From: Parasedimentitalea maritima
GTDB lineage: Bacteria > Pseudomonadota > Alphaproteobacteria > Rhodobacterales > Rhodobacteraceae
Reading direction: 5' to 3'
Length of the DNA: 64,000 nt
NCBI RefSeq assembly: GCF_005771405.1
Contig: NZ_VAUA01000010.1
Location: 1 to 64,000 of the forward strand
Position numbers and translations under genes: made by a program. Positions 26,781 to 36,170 of this stretch are shown here, piece after piece. Position 1 is the first letter of the stretch, and every line of letters starts with the position of its first letter. The notes under the pieces are model-generated. The model ran no database searches. It worked only from the letters and a program-made list of their open reading frames with translations, and was not told the DNA's origin.

Positions 26781-27422
26781 TTAGTCGCTAGACGCGGTAC
26801 GATAACGCTCATCACGATAGAACAGATGCACCCCAATTTGCGCCGTATTCGTAAACGTACGGCTCCAACGTGGCCGAACTGCTGTGGTGTGATAATAGGT
26901 GGCGCCTTCTGTCAGCTCTTGCGAGGTTCCGTCCAATACGGCTCTGGCAACCTTGGCAACCCGTTCGTAGGATTGGCGCTCTCCAATCGCCTCTGAGCGA
27001 CCGTCGCATGTGTAGCTGAATTGGCACTGATGACGTCGGCCAGTTCCTTGCTTGATAACACCGCAAACACTATTGGGAAACTGCGCACTCGCGACCCTGT
27101 TCATGACCACTTCGGCAACCGCAAATTGCCCTTTTACGGTTTCTCCGCGTGCCTCAAAATACAGGGTTTGCGCAAGACACTCAAAATTGGCATCACCACT
27201 GGCTGCAGGCTGGGAATCCAGCCAAGCAGTTGTGTAGGTTATGGGTTCAACCTTGGCAGGCTTTCTGCCAAAAAATAGAAATCCACGCTGACGCCGTTTA
27301 GGCGCAGCAGTCGACCCCGACTGATCCCTCTGGAACAGGCGGGCAAACCCCGTTTCTGCGGGGGTAACGTTAGGCAATGCCAAAGAGGCCACTAGAAAAG
27401 CGGCAAAAGCAAAAGTTCTCAT
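26781..27422 (-). CDS. SleB/CwlJ-type cell wall hydrolase (Hydrolase_2 family)
   Basis: 213 residues. A signal peptide (about 1-22) is followed by a basic low-complexity stretch and a Hydrolase_2 domain from about 80: CLAQTLYFEARGETVKGQFAVAEVVMNRV, FPNSVCGVIKQG, CQFSYTCDG, GATYYHTTAVRPRW. The glutamate in YFEARGE is the presumed catalytic acid of a lytic transglycosylase-like activity on peptidoglycan in the periplasm. The ATG at 27422 fits the signal peptide. The 155 bases between it and the next gene contain the inverted repeat at 27538. Confidence 0.85.
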   Translation of the reverse strand: MRTFAFAAFLVASLALPNVTPAETGFARLFQRDQSGSTAAPKRRQRGFLFFGRKPAKVEPITYTTAWLDSQPAASGDANFECLAQTLYFEARGETVKGQFAVAEVVMNRVASAQFPNSVCGVIKQGTGRRHQCQFSYTCDGRSEAIGERQSYERVAKVARAVLDGTSQELTEGATYYHTTAVRPRWSRTFTNTAQIGVHLFYRDERYRTASSD

Positions 27423-27537
27423 GTCAGATACCCCAGGTACCAAATGGTCGCGCCAACCAGCTAATTTCTGCGCGCCGATGGTCTACCCCAGAACGGGGCA
27501 AAGGTCCAGTTTTAGCAAATTTTGCAACTTTAATCTG

Positions 27538-27580
27538 AAGGTTAAGGGGCAGTTTATCACCAAAACCACCCTTTAACCTT
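27538..27580. terminator. Inverted repeat after the dikinase gene
   Basis: AAGGTTAAGGGG and CCCTTTAACCTT form a 12-base-pair stem with one G-T wobble around a 19-base loop, 18 bases beyond the leftward gene's stop at 27598. The tail on that strand is not T-rich, so it could be a weak terminator or a regulator site for the cell wall hydrolase. Confidence 0.45.
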
Positions 27581-27597
27581 TAACGCTACCGCTAAAT

Positions 27598-30168
27598 CTA
27601 GGTGACTTCAGCAGCGGCTTGCCCAATGTGATGTGCAATCGCCAATTGAGCAGCAGCCAGCCGCGCAACGGGTACCCGAAACGGTGAACACGACACATAA
27701 TCAAACCCTGCATCCCGGCAAAAGGCGATTGATTCGGGATTGCCACCGTGTTCCCCACAAATGGACAGGGTCACACCTGGGTTGGTCTTTCGGCCCCGTT
27801 GCACCCCAAGTTTCAACAATTCACCGACGCCTTCGATATCCAGCACATGAAAGGGATCCTCCGGAAACACCCCTTGGCGCACATAGTCGGACATGAACCG
27901 CCCCGCATCATCGCGTGAAAGACCATAGGTCATTTGAGTGAGATCATTGGTCCCAAAACTTAGAAATGCTGTGTGCGGCGCAATATCATCCGCGCGCAAC
28001 GCGGCGCGCGGTGTCTCGACCATGACCCCCAGGCGATACTCAAATTCAATACCACGTTCGGATTTCACTGCTGCTGCTACCGCGTCAATGCGGGCCTTCA
28101 CCAGCTCGACTTCTCGTTTTGCCGAAACCAGGGGGATCATGATTTCAGGCACCACTGGTGTCCCGTCCTCTGAAACATCCAATGCCGCTTCAAAAATGGC
28201 ACGCGCCTGCATGTCATAGATTTCAGGCACCGTTACACCCAACCGAACACCACGGAGTCCCAACATCGGGTTATACTCGCCCATCTCCTCGACACGGCGG
28301 GTTACATCGCGAACAGGAATTCCCAGTGCCTCGGACAGCTCCCGCTGACCGACCTTGGTGGCAGGCAGGAACTCGTGCAGAGGCGGATCAAACAGGCGGA
28401 TGCAAACCGGCATCCCTGCCATGATGCGGAACAGCTCGCAGAAATCGCCACGTTGCATCGGCAGCAGCCGCGCCAGCACCGCAGCACGTCCTGACGACGT
28501 TTCCGCAAAGATCATCTCACGCATTACGATGAGGCGACTGGGATCAAAAAACATATGTTCGGTGCGGCAAAGCCCAATACCCTGAGCATCAAAATTTCGC
28601 GCAACCTGCGCATCAGCCGGCGTATCCGCATTGGCGCGGATACCGATGTCACGCTCAGCATCAGCCCAGCCCATCAATGTCCGAAAGGCATCATCCAACG
28701 CCGCTTCCAGCATTGCGGGCTGCCCGGCCAGAACCTGCCCCGAGCTGCCGTCGATGGTGACAATCTCACCAGCTTTGAAGACACGGCCTTCTGCCGTAAC
28801 CAGTTGTTTTTCCTTGCTCAGGAATTTCAACGTCGAGGCGCCGACGATGCACGGCAACCCTAAACCACGGCCAATCACAGCCGCATGGCTGGTCATACCG
28901 CCTTTTTCAGTCAGAACCGCAACTGCGGCATGCATGCCACGAATATCTTCGGGGGAGGTTTCGCGGCGCACCAAAATACAAGGCTCGCGCCGTGCCGCGC
29001 TGGCCTGTGCCTCTGCGGCTGTAAACACCAACCGTCCGGTCGCAGCACCAGGACTGGCAGCAATACCCGTGCCGATCACTTCCCGGTCCGCTTCTGGGTC
29101 AACTTGACGGTGCAGCAGCTCATTCAAGGCATGTGGATTGATCCGCATCACCGCTTCCTGCGGAGATATAATGTTGTCCTCGGCAAGCGCCACTGCAATG
29201 CGAACCGCAGCTCGTGCAGAGCGTGCCACCCGCACCCCATCCAAAATATGAACGCGGCCGTTCTCGATGACAAATTCAACCTGCATCGCTTCACGCAAAC
29301 GCTGGCGCATCAGGGCGGCATGGGCCTTTAGCTCGGCAAAAGCCTCAGGTGCGACATCAGCCAGCGCTGTCCCACGCGGGTCCTGCTCCAGATACAAAGC
29401 CGCCGCTCCGGCTCCCAGTGCATCGCGCCCCTGCGACTGGCTTAGATACCGTCCGGTAATCTGCGGTTGCCCGGTTTGCGAGTTGATCAGTTGCAAAACA
29501 CCAGAGCCACATTCGCCCTGCCCCAGCCCGGGTATCATTTCCTGTACCACCAGCCCAAGCCCGGCATCGACCGGTGCACCTTTGGCCTGGCGCAACAGAC
29601 GTGCCGTAGTGCCATCCCAGGCCCGCGCCATTGATCTCAGCACAGCGGCCAGTTGCTCGCCACGATCCTGCGGGAACACCTCATCCGTTTCAGCTTCATA
29701 GGCCTGCAGAATACCACTCAAAGCTTCGGGGCCGTCGTCGCCTGTCTCATCAAAGACATCCGGGTCCAACCGCGCAACATGCACCGCATAAGACTGAACA
29801 AAGCGCAAATAGAGCGCTGCAGCCGCCGGAGCACCCAGGCTGTCGCACAGGTCAACATAACGGGCATCGTTCATGCCCACATTCAGCACCGCACCGGGGC
29901 CACCCCAATCGGGGTCTTCCGAAGATGGGCGCACACAGAGCAGCGCATCTTCTGGGAACTCCCCCAGAACAGCCGCCAAATCAGGCATCTGACCTTCGGC
30001 AATGGCCTGCACCGCATCAAATGATAGTGCAACCGTGCGCGGTACCGGCAAATCGAGCCGTACCAGCCGCTGCAGGCATTTTGCACGCCCGCCATGGCTT
30101 TGCGCTGCAATTGGAGCGTTTGGCGTGATCAGTGCGGCAAACGGGGTCTCTGATGGTTGTTTCTGCAC
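27598..30168 (-). CDS. Pyruvate phosphate dikinase-like PEP-utilising enzyme
   Basis: 856 residues, slightly shorter than the usual 880. A reduced ATP-grasp part (about 20-340) is followed by the swivelling phosphohistidine domain with GGMTSHAAVIGRGLGLPCIVGA (catalytic His) and the PEP-binding barrel with GLCRTEHMFF, LRGVRLG, FGTNDLTQ and the catalytic Cys in CGEHGG. These identify PpdK (pyruvate to PEP, gluconeogenesis). The N-terminus differs from canonical PPDK: the GGKGANLAEM-type loop reads HGGRAKCLQRL, and VRSGA reads VRPSSEDPDWGGPG. A second PPDK type with altered nucleotide site is possible. The start is GTG 30168 with AAAGGAAAGG upstream. Confidence 0.82.
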   Translation of the reverse strand: MQKQPSETPFAALITPNAPIAAQSHGGRAKCLQRLVRLDLPVPRTVALSFDAVQAIAEGQMPDLAAVLGEFPEDALLCVRPSSEDPDWGGPGAVLNVGMNDARYVDLCDSLGAPAAAALYLRFVQSYAVHVARLDPDVFDETGDDGPEALSGILQAYEAETDEVFPQDRGEQLAAVLRSMARAWDGTTARLLRQAKGAPVDAGLGLVVQEMIPGLGQGECGSGVLQLINSQTGQPQITGRYLSQSQGRDALGAGAAALYLEQDPRGTALADVAPEAFAELKAHAALMRQRLREAMQVEFVIENGRVHILDGVRVARSARAAVRIAVALAEDNIISPQEAVMRINPHALNELLHRQVDPEADREVIGTGIAASPGAATGRLVFTAAEAQASAARREPCILVRRETSPEDIRGMHAAVAVLTEKGGMTSHAAVIGRGLGLPCIVGASTLKFLSKEKQLVTAEGRVFKAGEIVTIDGSSGQVLAGQPAMLEAALDDAFRTLMGWADAERDIGIRANADTPADAQVARNFDAQGIGLCRTEHMFFDPSRLIVMREMIFAETSSGRAAVLARLLPMQRGDFCELFRIMAGMPVCIRLFDPPLHEFLPATKVGQRELSEALGIPVRDVTRRVEEMGEYNPMLGLRGVRLGVTVPEIYDMQARAIFEAALDVSEDGTPVVPEIMIPLVSAKREVELVKARIDAVAAAVKSERGIEFEYRLGVMVETPRAALRADDIAPHTAFLSFGTNDLTQMTYGLSRDDAGRFMSDYVRQGVFPEDPFHVLDIEGVGELLKLGVQRGRKTNPGVTLSICGEHGGNPESIAFCRDAGFDYVSCSPFRVPVARLAAAQLAIAHHIGQAAAEVT

Positions 30169-30261
30169 TGCAGCACCTTTCCTTTGCCCTGCAGCATAAG
30201 GCCAAGCCGCTATGGCGCAAGCATCTTGTCGCTACCGACAAGAATCACCTTGCAATATTCA

Positions 30262-30291
30262 ACAAAAAAGAGGCTTTCCAATAGGAAAGCC
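30262..30291 (-). terminator. Rho-independent terminator of the glyS operon
   Basis: GGCTTTCC and GGAAAGCC form a perfect 8-base-pair stem with loop AATA; on the minus strand a run of six T follows. It lies about 40 bases beyond the glyS stop and before the dikinase start. Confidence 0.85.
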
Positions 30292-30332
30292 CCTGCCTTT
30301 GGCGGGAGTATTTTAGCAAAAGAAGCGGTTTG

Positions 30333-32432
30333 TCAGCCTTCCACTTTGGTAAGATCCGCAACTTGCCCACATATCTGGCGAATTTGATGCAGCAGGTTCA
30401 ACCGGTTGCGGCGGACCACGTCATTGTCAGAATTCACCTGCACCGCTTCAAAGAACGCATCAATCGGCGCCCGCAGCGCTGCCATGCTGCCCATGGCAGC
30501 CGCGAAATCTTCGGCCTCGATGGCCGACGAGATCGCCCCCTCGGAGGCTGCAAGCGCCTCGAACAAAGCAATCTCTGAGGGTTCCTCGGCAAATTTCACA
30601 TCACCGCCATAGGAATATTCCACCCCATCCTTGGCCTCGGCTTGGGTCAGGATATTGTTGGCGCGCTTATAGCCCTGCAACAGGTTGGTGCCGTCTTCGG
30701 ATTTCATGAAGTCCTCAAGTGCGCGGGCGCGTTTGACCAGCAGGGTCAGATCGTCGTTGCCGTCCATAGCGATGCAGGCGTCGATGACATCGTGGCGAAT
30801 GCCCTGCTCGCGCAGGAAGACCTTGAGGCGGTCATGGAAGAAGGAGAGTAAGTCTGTAATTTTGTCATCGAACCCCTTCATATGAAGTTGCGTTGCATAC
30901 ATGGTAAAGGGAACCGCAAAAATTCCAGCGCGCCCAGCCAAATTGGCCTGAACATCATTCTCCAAAACCAACCGAATAACCCCTAGCGCAGCGCGGCGCA
31001 GCGCAAATGGGTCCTTCGACCCGGTGGGTTTCTCATCAATCGCCCAGAACCCGGTCAAAGTGTCCAGCTTATCCGCCAGCGCCACCGCAACGGAAACGGC
31101 CTCACTCGGCACATCATCCGATGGGCCCAGCGGCGAGTAGTGGTTCTCGCAGGCATTGGCCACCTCTTGCGGCAGGCCTGCGGCCTCGGCGTAATACCGG
31201 CCCATCAATCCCTGCAGCTCGGGGAATTCATAGACCATTTCGGATGACAGATCGGCTTTGGCCACCTTGGCGGCCTGCTCGGTCAGATCGGCATCGGCAC
31301 CTACAACGGGGGCAATTTCACGTGCCAGCACAGCGATACGGTTGATACGGTCCGCCTGCGTGCCCAGCTTGTTGTGGAAGGTGACGTTTGACAGCGCCTC
31401 TGTCCAGACCTCCATGCCTTCTTTGGCAGTGCGTAGGTCGTTCTCCCAGAAGAACTTGGCATCTGCCAGACGGGCGCTCAGCACCTTTTGGTTACCGGCC
31501 AGTATGGTTGCACCATTGTCGGCAGTGTCGCGGTTAGCGACGGTGACGAACTTTTCAATGCGATTTGTCTTGGGGTTGCGAACCGAGAAGAACTTCTGGT
31601 GCTCTTTCATCGAAGTTTGCAACACCTCAGGTGGCAGGCTCAGGAATTCGTCGTCGATGGATCCCAATAGCACAACTGGCCATTCGACCAGCCCGGCAAC
31701 CTCACCCAGCAGGCCCTTGTCTTCGACCACTTCCAGCCCAGTGGCAAAGGCCTGATTGGTGGCGTCCTGCCAAATCGCATCAGCGCGCTCCGCCGGGTCC
31801 AACACCACATTGGCGCGTTTCAGCTTGGCAGAGTAGTCGTCAAAGCCACTCACTGTAATCTCATCCGGTGCCATGAAACGGTGTCCATGGGTGGTGTTAC
31901 CCGACTTGATACCGTCGATGTCCAATGGGACGACTTCTGACCCGGCCTCGTCCGACAGCAGGCACAGAATCGAATGCAGCGGGCGCACCCACTTCAGGCT
32001 GCCCGATCCCCAACGCATGGATTTTGGCCACGGGAAGTTGCGGATTGTTGCTTCCAGAACTTCGGCGATGATGTCCGCCGCCGGGCGACCCGGCTTTTCG
32101 ATCGAGGCAAAATAGACCGCGCCTTTTGGGGTATCGCGCTCTTCCAACTGATCCCGGGTCAGACCTGCACCGCGCAGGAAGCCTTCGATAGCTTTATCAG
32201 GTGCGCCGACCTTTGGGCCTTTGCGCTCTTCGTGCACGGTGGGCGACGCCGCCAACAAGCCGTCGATGACCAGCGTCAGGCGACGTGGTGTGGTCAGGGC
32301 ATGGGCGCCAGCATAAGTCAGACCTGCTTCGACCAAGCCATCGGTCATCCGCTTTTTCAGATCCTCACCCGCGCGGCGCTGCATACGGGCGGGGATTTCT
32401 TCGGAAAACAGTTCAATCAGCAGGTCGGGCAT
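30333..32432 (-). CDS. glyS: Glycine-tRNA ligase beta subunit
   Basis: GlyS is the large subunit of the bacterial alpha2beta2 glycyl-tRNA synthetase and carries the tRNA-binding and HD-like domains. The 699-residue product starts MPDLLIELFSEEIPARMQRRA and shows LTTPRRLTLVIDGL, GPKVGAPDKAIEGFLR, FPKSMRWG-like WPKSMRWGSGSLKWVRPLHSI, MKEHQKFF and the C-terminal VMVNSDDE-like QVNSDNDVVRRNRLNLLHQI. Its partner glyQ lies 2.5 kb upstream on the same strand, separated by gltS, a DUF6446-like gene and an oppositely oriented marC. Confidence 0.96.
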   Translation of the reverse strand: MPDLLIELFSEEIPARMQRRAGEDLKKRMTDGLVEAGLTYAGAHALTTPRRLTLVIDGLLAASPTVHEERKGPKVGAPDKAIEGFLRGAGLTRDQLEERDTPKGAVYFASIEKPGRPAADIIAEVLEATIRNFPWPKSMRWGSGSLKWVRPLHSILCLLSDEAGSEVVPLDIDGIKSGNTTHGHRFMAPDEITVSGFDDYSAKLKRANVVLDPAERADAIWQDATNQAFATGLEVVEDKGLLGEVAGLVEWPVVLLGSIDDEFLSLPPEVLQTSMKEHQKFFSVRNPKTNRIEKFVTVANRDTADNGATILAGNQKVLSARLADAKFFWENDLRTAKEGMEVWTEALSNVTFHNKLGTQADRINRIAVLAREIAPVVGADADLTEQAAKVAKADLSSEMVYEFPELQGLMGRYYAEAAGLPQEVANACENHYSPLGPSDDVPSEAVSVAVALADKLDTLTGFWAIDEKPTGSKDPFALRRAALGVIRLVLENDVQANLAGRAGIFAVPFTMYATQLHMKGFDDKITDLLSFFHDRLKVFLREQGIRHDVIDACIAMDGNDDLTLLVKRARALEDFMKSEDGTNLLQGYKRANNILTQAEAKDGVEYSYGGDVKFAEEPSEIALFEALAASEGAISSAIEAEDFAAAMGSMAALRAPIDAFFEAVQVNSDNDVVRRNRLNLLHQIRQICGQVADLTKVEG

Positions 32433-32442
32433 CTGGGGGTCC

Positions 32443-33654
32443 TCAGAAATTCACTATCATCTGGATGACGATGGCGTTGGCGATGTCTACAAAGAAGGCG
32501 GATACAAGGGGCAGCACAACAAAGGCAATAGGCGATGGGCCATAGCGTTTGGTGACGGCGGTCATATTGGCGATGGCGGTGGGGGTCGCGCCCAGCGCAA
32601 ACCCACCAAATCCAGCCGCCAGAACAGCACCGCGATAGCCACTGCCCAGCAGTGGAAACAGAACATAAAGAACAAAGGCGACGGCAAAGGCGGTTTGAGC
32701 AGTCATGATCACAGCGATGGCCAAGCCAAGTTCCGCAATGGTCCATAGTTGCAGCGCCATCAGCGACATAGCCAGAAAGGCCCCTAACGAGAACTCCGAC
32801 ACCAATGCCAAGGCAGGTGTGCGTGATACCGCGGGCGCATTGGGGCGCAACCAGGCGCGCAGATTGGCAATCAAGATGCCCGCGATCAGACAGGGGACAA
32901 ACAGCGGCAGTTTCAGCCCGGCGGCCTCAATCAACTGTGACCCAATGTAGCCCAAAATGATGGCAAAGTTCAGAAACAACATCACCCGCATCAGGCTCAG
33001 GTGATCGATTTGCGCAGCGGGGGCAACGTCCGCATCCGGCAATCCAATGGTGGCCCCTTCGCCCGGGCGCGCAGGGGCCAGATTGTTGCGCGTGATCAAA
33101 ATGCGCGCCACGGGGCCACCAACCAGCGCCGCCAAAACCAAGCCCAGCGTCGCAACCGCAACACCCAGTTCGGTTGCACCACTCAGACCCGTTGCCTCGG
33201 CAACATCGGGGGCCCAGGCAATCGCTGTGCCATGTCCGCCGATCAGTGAAGCTGAGCCAAACAACACCCCGGCCTGTGCCGGATACCCAAACAGCACGGC
33301 ACCAGCGGCACCGATTATGTTTTGCGCGACAATAGTCATCAGGGTCAGCACCAGCAGGATCGCCAATGGCTTCCCCCCAGCAATCAGGTCACTGAGGCGC
33401 GCGTTGAGGCCAATCCCGGCGAAAAACAACACCAGAAAGAAATCGCGACTGGCCATTTCGAACTCAACAGCACGACCGGAAAACAGATAGACCGCCAACA
33501 CCACCAGTGCTGCCAGCAAACCACCCGTCACCGGTTCAGGGATATTAAAACGGCGCAGCACCTCGACACGGGCATTCAACCGCGCGCCCATCAAAAACAC
33601 CGCAAACCCAAGGGTCACGGTTATAAACTCCGGGATGACGATTGCCGCACTCAT
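32443..33654 (-). CDS. gltS: Sodium/glutamate symporter (ESS family)
   Basis: The 403-residue polytopic protein matches GltS in both halves: FITVTLGFAVFLMGARLN, IPEPVTGGLLAAL, RDFFLVLFFAGIGLNARLSDLIAGGK, and the re-entrant loop SASLIGGHGTAIAW. In the second half, AGFGGFALGATPTAIANM is the matching inverted loop. It takes up glutamate with sodium. It sits 10 bases upstream of glyS, so the two are co-transcribed. Start codon ATG 33654. Confidence 0.93.
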   Translation of the reverse strand: MSAAIVIPEFITVTLGFAVFLMGARLNARVEVLRRFNIPEPVTGGLLAALVVLAVYLFSGRAVEFEMASRDFFLVLFFAGIGLNARLSDLIAGGKPLAILLVLTLMTIVAQNIIGAAGAVLFGYPAQAGVLFGSASLIGGHGTAIAWAPDVAEATGLSGATELGVAVATLGLVLAALVGGPVARILITRNNLAPARPGEGATIGLPDADVAPAAQIDHLSLMRVMLFLNFAIILGYIGSQLIEAAGLKLPLFVPCLIAGILIANLRAWLRPNAPAVSRTPALALVSEFSLGAFLAMSLMALQLWTIAELGLAIAVIMTAQTAFAVAFVLYVLFPLLGSGYRGAVLAAGFGGFALGATPTAIANMTAVTKRYGPSPIAFVVLPLVSAFFVDIANAIVIQMIVNF

Positions 33655-33684
33655 ATCACTCTCCGTCGCACTAAAGGGTCAAGT

Positions 33685-34212
33685 TTACTGGTTTGCTCCT
33701 GGCAATTCAGGGCAGCTTTCGCCGACCACAGTACCGTCATAGGCTTTTTTGCCGCAATTGTTCAGCTCATGCCAGACATAGCCTTGGCCCTGATCCGTCA
33801 CCGCTACAACCCGATCGACGCCGTACTCGATGTTTTTTACCGATAGAAATGCCGTGGCAGTGCCTGCTTCCAGTGCCGCACCAATCGCTTCGGCGTCGAA
33901 ACACTCAAACCAACCTGGGGCGATGCGAGGCTGATAATGCTGTGATACAGTGTAAGTCTGGGCCAGCTCCTGACGGGAAAGCGGGCTGGAAAAACAGGCG
34001 CGATAGCGGATTGGCGAACTGCTGGCATCAATGGCCTGAAAATCGGCATAGTCAATTGCCACGCCCTTGTCGCCGTCCTGCGGCACCAACACCACGTCCT
34101 GGCCGGGCTTCAGCTCGACCTCTTCGTAATAGCCGTAAACCTGAAGATAATACATTCCAGCCCCCGCGCCCACTGCGCAAACGAGGATTAGCATGGCAAG
34201 AAACTTACCCAT
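33685..34212 (-). CDS. Membrane-anchored protein, DUF6446-like
   Basis: 175 residues. One N-terminal helix (about 3-22, FLAMLILVCAVGAGAGMYYL) precedes a soluble domain with YYEEVELKPGQDVVL, IDASSSPIRYRACFSS, PGWFECFDAEAIGAAL and VWHELNNCGKKAYDG. It resembles a Rhodobacterales-restricted family usually found between glyQ and glyS. It probably faces the periplasm as an anchored protein; function unknown. ATG 34212 is chosen to put the helix at the N-terminus. Confidence 0.75.
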   Translation of the reverse strand: MGKFLAMLILVCAVGAGAGMYYLQVYGYYEEVELKPGQDVVLVPQDGDKGVAIDYADFQAIDASSSPIRYRACFSSPLSRQELAQTYTVSQHYQPRIAPGWFECFDAEAIGAALEAGTATAFLSVKNIEYGVDRVVAVTDQGQGYVWHELNNCGKKAYDGTVVGESCPELPGANQ

Positions 34213-34310
34213 TTTGATCTTGGTCCTTTTGGCCGGTCCTGAGGCGCATCGCCCCTTTAGTTTCAAACGTCACTGGGGCAATGTCCTGCCATTGAATAGG
34301 GGAATTTCAA

Positions 34311-34943
34311 ATGGACAGCAGTTTTGCCATCACTTTTTTCGGCGCCTTGTTTGCAATCATGAACCCGGTGACCAATTTGCCGATCTTTCTGAGCGTAACC
34401 GAACAAGCCCCTCTTGAGGTTCAGCGCAAGATTGCGGTGAAAATCGCGATATACAGCCTTATTCTTGGTGGCAGCTTTGCAGTGGTCGGAACCCAGGTTC
34501 TTAACTTGTTTGGCATCAGTGTTGATGACTTCCGCTTGGCAGGCGGACTTGTGTTGTTGTTGATCGCGCTCAACATGCTGAATGGCGAGCAAAGCAGTTC
34601 GCACCACGGCACCACGGGCGAGCAAAACGCGTTTCCCTCGGCAGAGAGTGTGGCGTTTTATCCGCTGACATTTCCGATCATTGTGGGACCCGGCACCATC
34701 ACTACGCTGATCATATTCAGCCACAAGGCTCAGACCGCCACACAAATGATTGCCTTTGCTGGTGTCTTTGCCGGGCTGGTCGCCTTGCTGGGGCTGGTGT
34801 TTTACAACGCTCCAACCTTTGCCAAGCACCTGTCGGGCACCGCACGGGTGATCATGAGTCGCCTGATGGGGATGATTCTGGCCGCTATTGCGGTTGGCAT
34901 GTTGACCGATGGGTTGAAGGCGCTGTTGCCAGGGCTGGCGTAA
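34311..34943 (+). CDS. MarC-family integral membrane protein
   Basis: The 210-residue six-helix protein has the MarC signatures FFGALFAIMNPVTNLPIFLSVT, AGGLVLLLIALNMLNG, FYPLTFPIIVGPGTI and RLMGMILAAIAVGMLTDGLK. The family was once linked to multiple antibiotic resistance, but its transport role is unproven. A His-rich/Ser-rich loop (SSSHHGTTG) lies mid-protein. It is the only rightward gene between glyQ and glyS. Confidence 0.9.
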   Translation: MDSSFAITFFGALFAIMNPVTNLPIFLSVTEQAPLEVQRKIAVKIAIYSLILGGSFAVVGTQVLNLFGISVDDFRLAGGLVLLLIALNMLNGEQSSSHHGTTGEQNAFPSAESVAFYPLTFPIIVGPGTITTLIIFSHKAQTATQMIAFAGVFAGLVALLGLVFYNAPTFAKHLSGTARVIMSRLMGMILAAIAVGMLTDGLKALLPGLA

Positions 34944-34996
34944 CAGAAAACAGCGCCCTTTCCCGGGCAACGCACTGACAAGTACGGCAGGAGGCA

Positions 34997-35926
34997 TCAG
35001 GCCGCCCAGCCGCCCGCCTCAGTCTGTACAAAGGCATCAGCACATTGCTTGGCCAGTGCCCGCACCCGCCCGATATAGGCCTGTCGTTCGGTCACAGAAA
35101 TCACGCCGCGCGCATCCAGCAGGTTGAACAGATGGCTGGCCTTGATGCACTGATCATAAGCCGGGTGCGCCATGACGATGCGCTTACCAGTCTTGGGATC
35201 TTCAGCGGGTTGCGACAGAATCGCGGCGCATTCCACTTCGGCTTCTTCGAACTGTCGCAGCAACACTTCCGTATTGGCGGTGTCAAAGTTCCAGCGGGCA
35301 TATTCTTCTTCGGTTTGTTTGAAGATATCGCCGTAGGTCATCGGAATTGGCGCGTCCGGGTCGTTGAATGGCATATCCATCACGTGGTCGACGCCCAGAA
35401 TATACATCGCCAACCGCTCCAGACCATAGGTCAACTCGCCCGAAACCGGGGCACAGTCGTAGCCACCAACCTGCTGGAAATAGGTGAACTGGCTGACTTC
35501 CATCCCGTCACACCAGACTTCCCAACCTAGCCCCCAGGCACCCAGTGTCGGGCTTTCCCAGTCATCTTCGACAAACCGGATATCATGCAGCTCCATGTCC
35601 ACACCAATTGCAGCAAGCGAGCCAAGATACAGTTCTTGCAGGTTGGGCGGGCTGGGTTTGATCAACACCTGATACTGATAATAGTGCTGCAACCGGTTGG
35701 GGTTCTCACCATAGCGACCATCTGTCGGGCGGCGCGAAGGCTGAACATAGGCCGCTGCCCAGGGGTTCGATCCCAGTGAACGCAGCGTGGTTGCCGGGTG
35801 AAACGTCCCAGCGCCAACTTCCATGTCATAGGGTTGCAGCATCGCGCAGCCCTTGCTGGCCCAGTAGCTCTGGAGCCGCAGGATGATCTCTTGGAACGAG
35901 CGCGGGGCGCCATTGGTCTGGGTCAT
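34997..35926 (-). CDS. glyQ: Glycine-tRNA ligase alpha subunit
   Basis: GlyQ is the catalytic class II subunit that activates glycine. The 309-residue product has [74 protein letters not shown] and [18 protein letters not shown], the core catalytic motifs. It is upstream of glyS on the same strand but not contiguous with it. The region 35927-36170 carries only the promoter area of the next, divergent gene; no RNA or repeat was recognised. Confidence 0.96.
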   Translation of the reverse strand: MTQTNGAPRSFQEIILRLQSYWASKGCAMLQPYDMEVGAGTFHPATTLRSLGSNPWAAAYVQPSRRPTDGRYGENPNRLQHYYQYQVLIKPSPPNLQELYLGSLAAIGVDMELHDIRFVEDDWESPTLGAWGLGWEVWCDGMEVSQFTYFQQVGGYDCAPVSGELTYGLERLAMYILGVDHVMDMPFNDPDAPIPMTYGDIFKQTEEEYARWNFDTANTEVLLRQFEEAEVECAAILSQPAEDPKTGKRIVMAHPAYDQCIKASHLFNLLDARGVISVTERQAYIGRVRALAKQCADAFVQTEAGGWAA

Positions 35927-36170
35927 GTCTTTTTCCCTGTTGGGGCTGCAAATGCGGGTCTTTCCTATGCAAGCCCCCGGTCAGGGTCAACGACCCATAT
36001 GATCTCAAGCCGGGTTGGGGCACAAAAACGCCAGAATGGAGGGGAATTGGACAAAACAACCCATATTGCAACGTCAAGGTACGAATTCCCCCCCTCAATA
36101 GGCATTCCCTTTGAGGCGCTAAAATGCTTAATTGCCAAAAATTTGACTCCTCAGGGATAAAGGATCTGCA

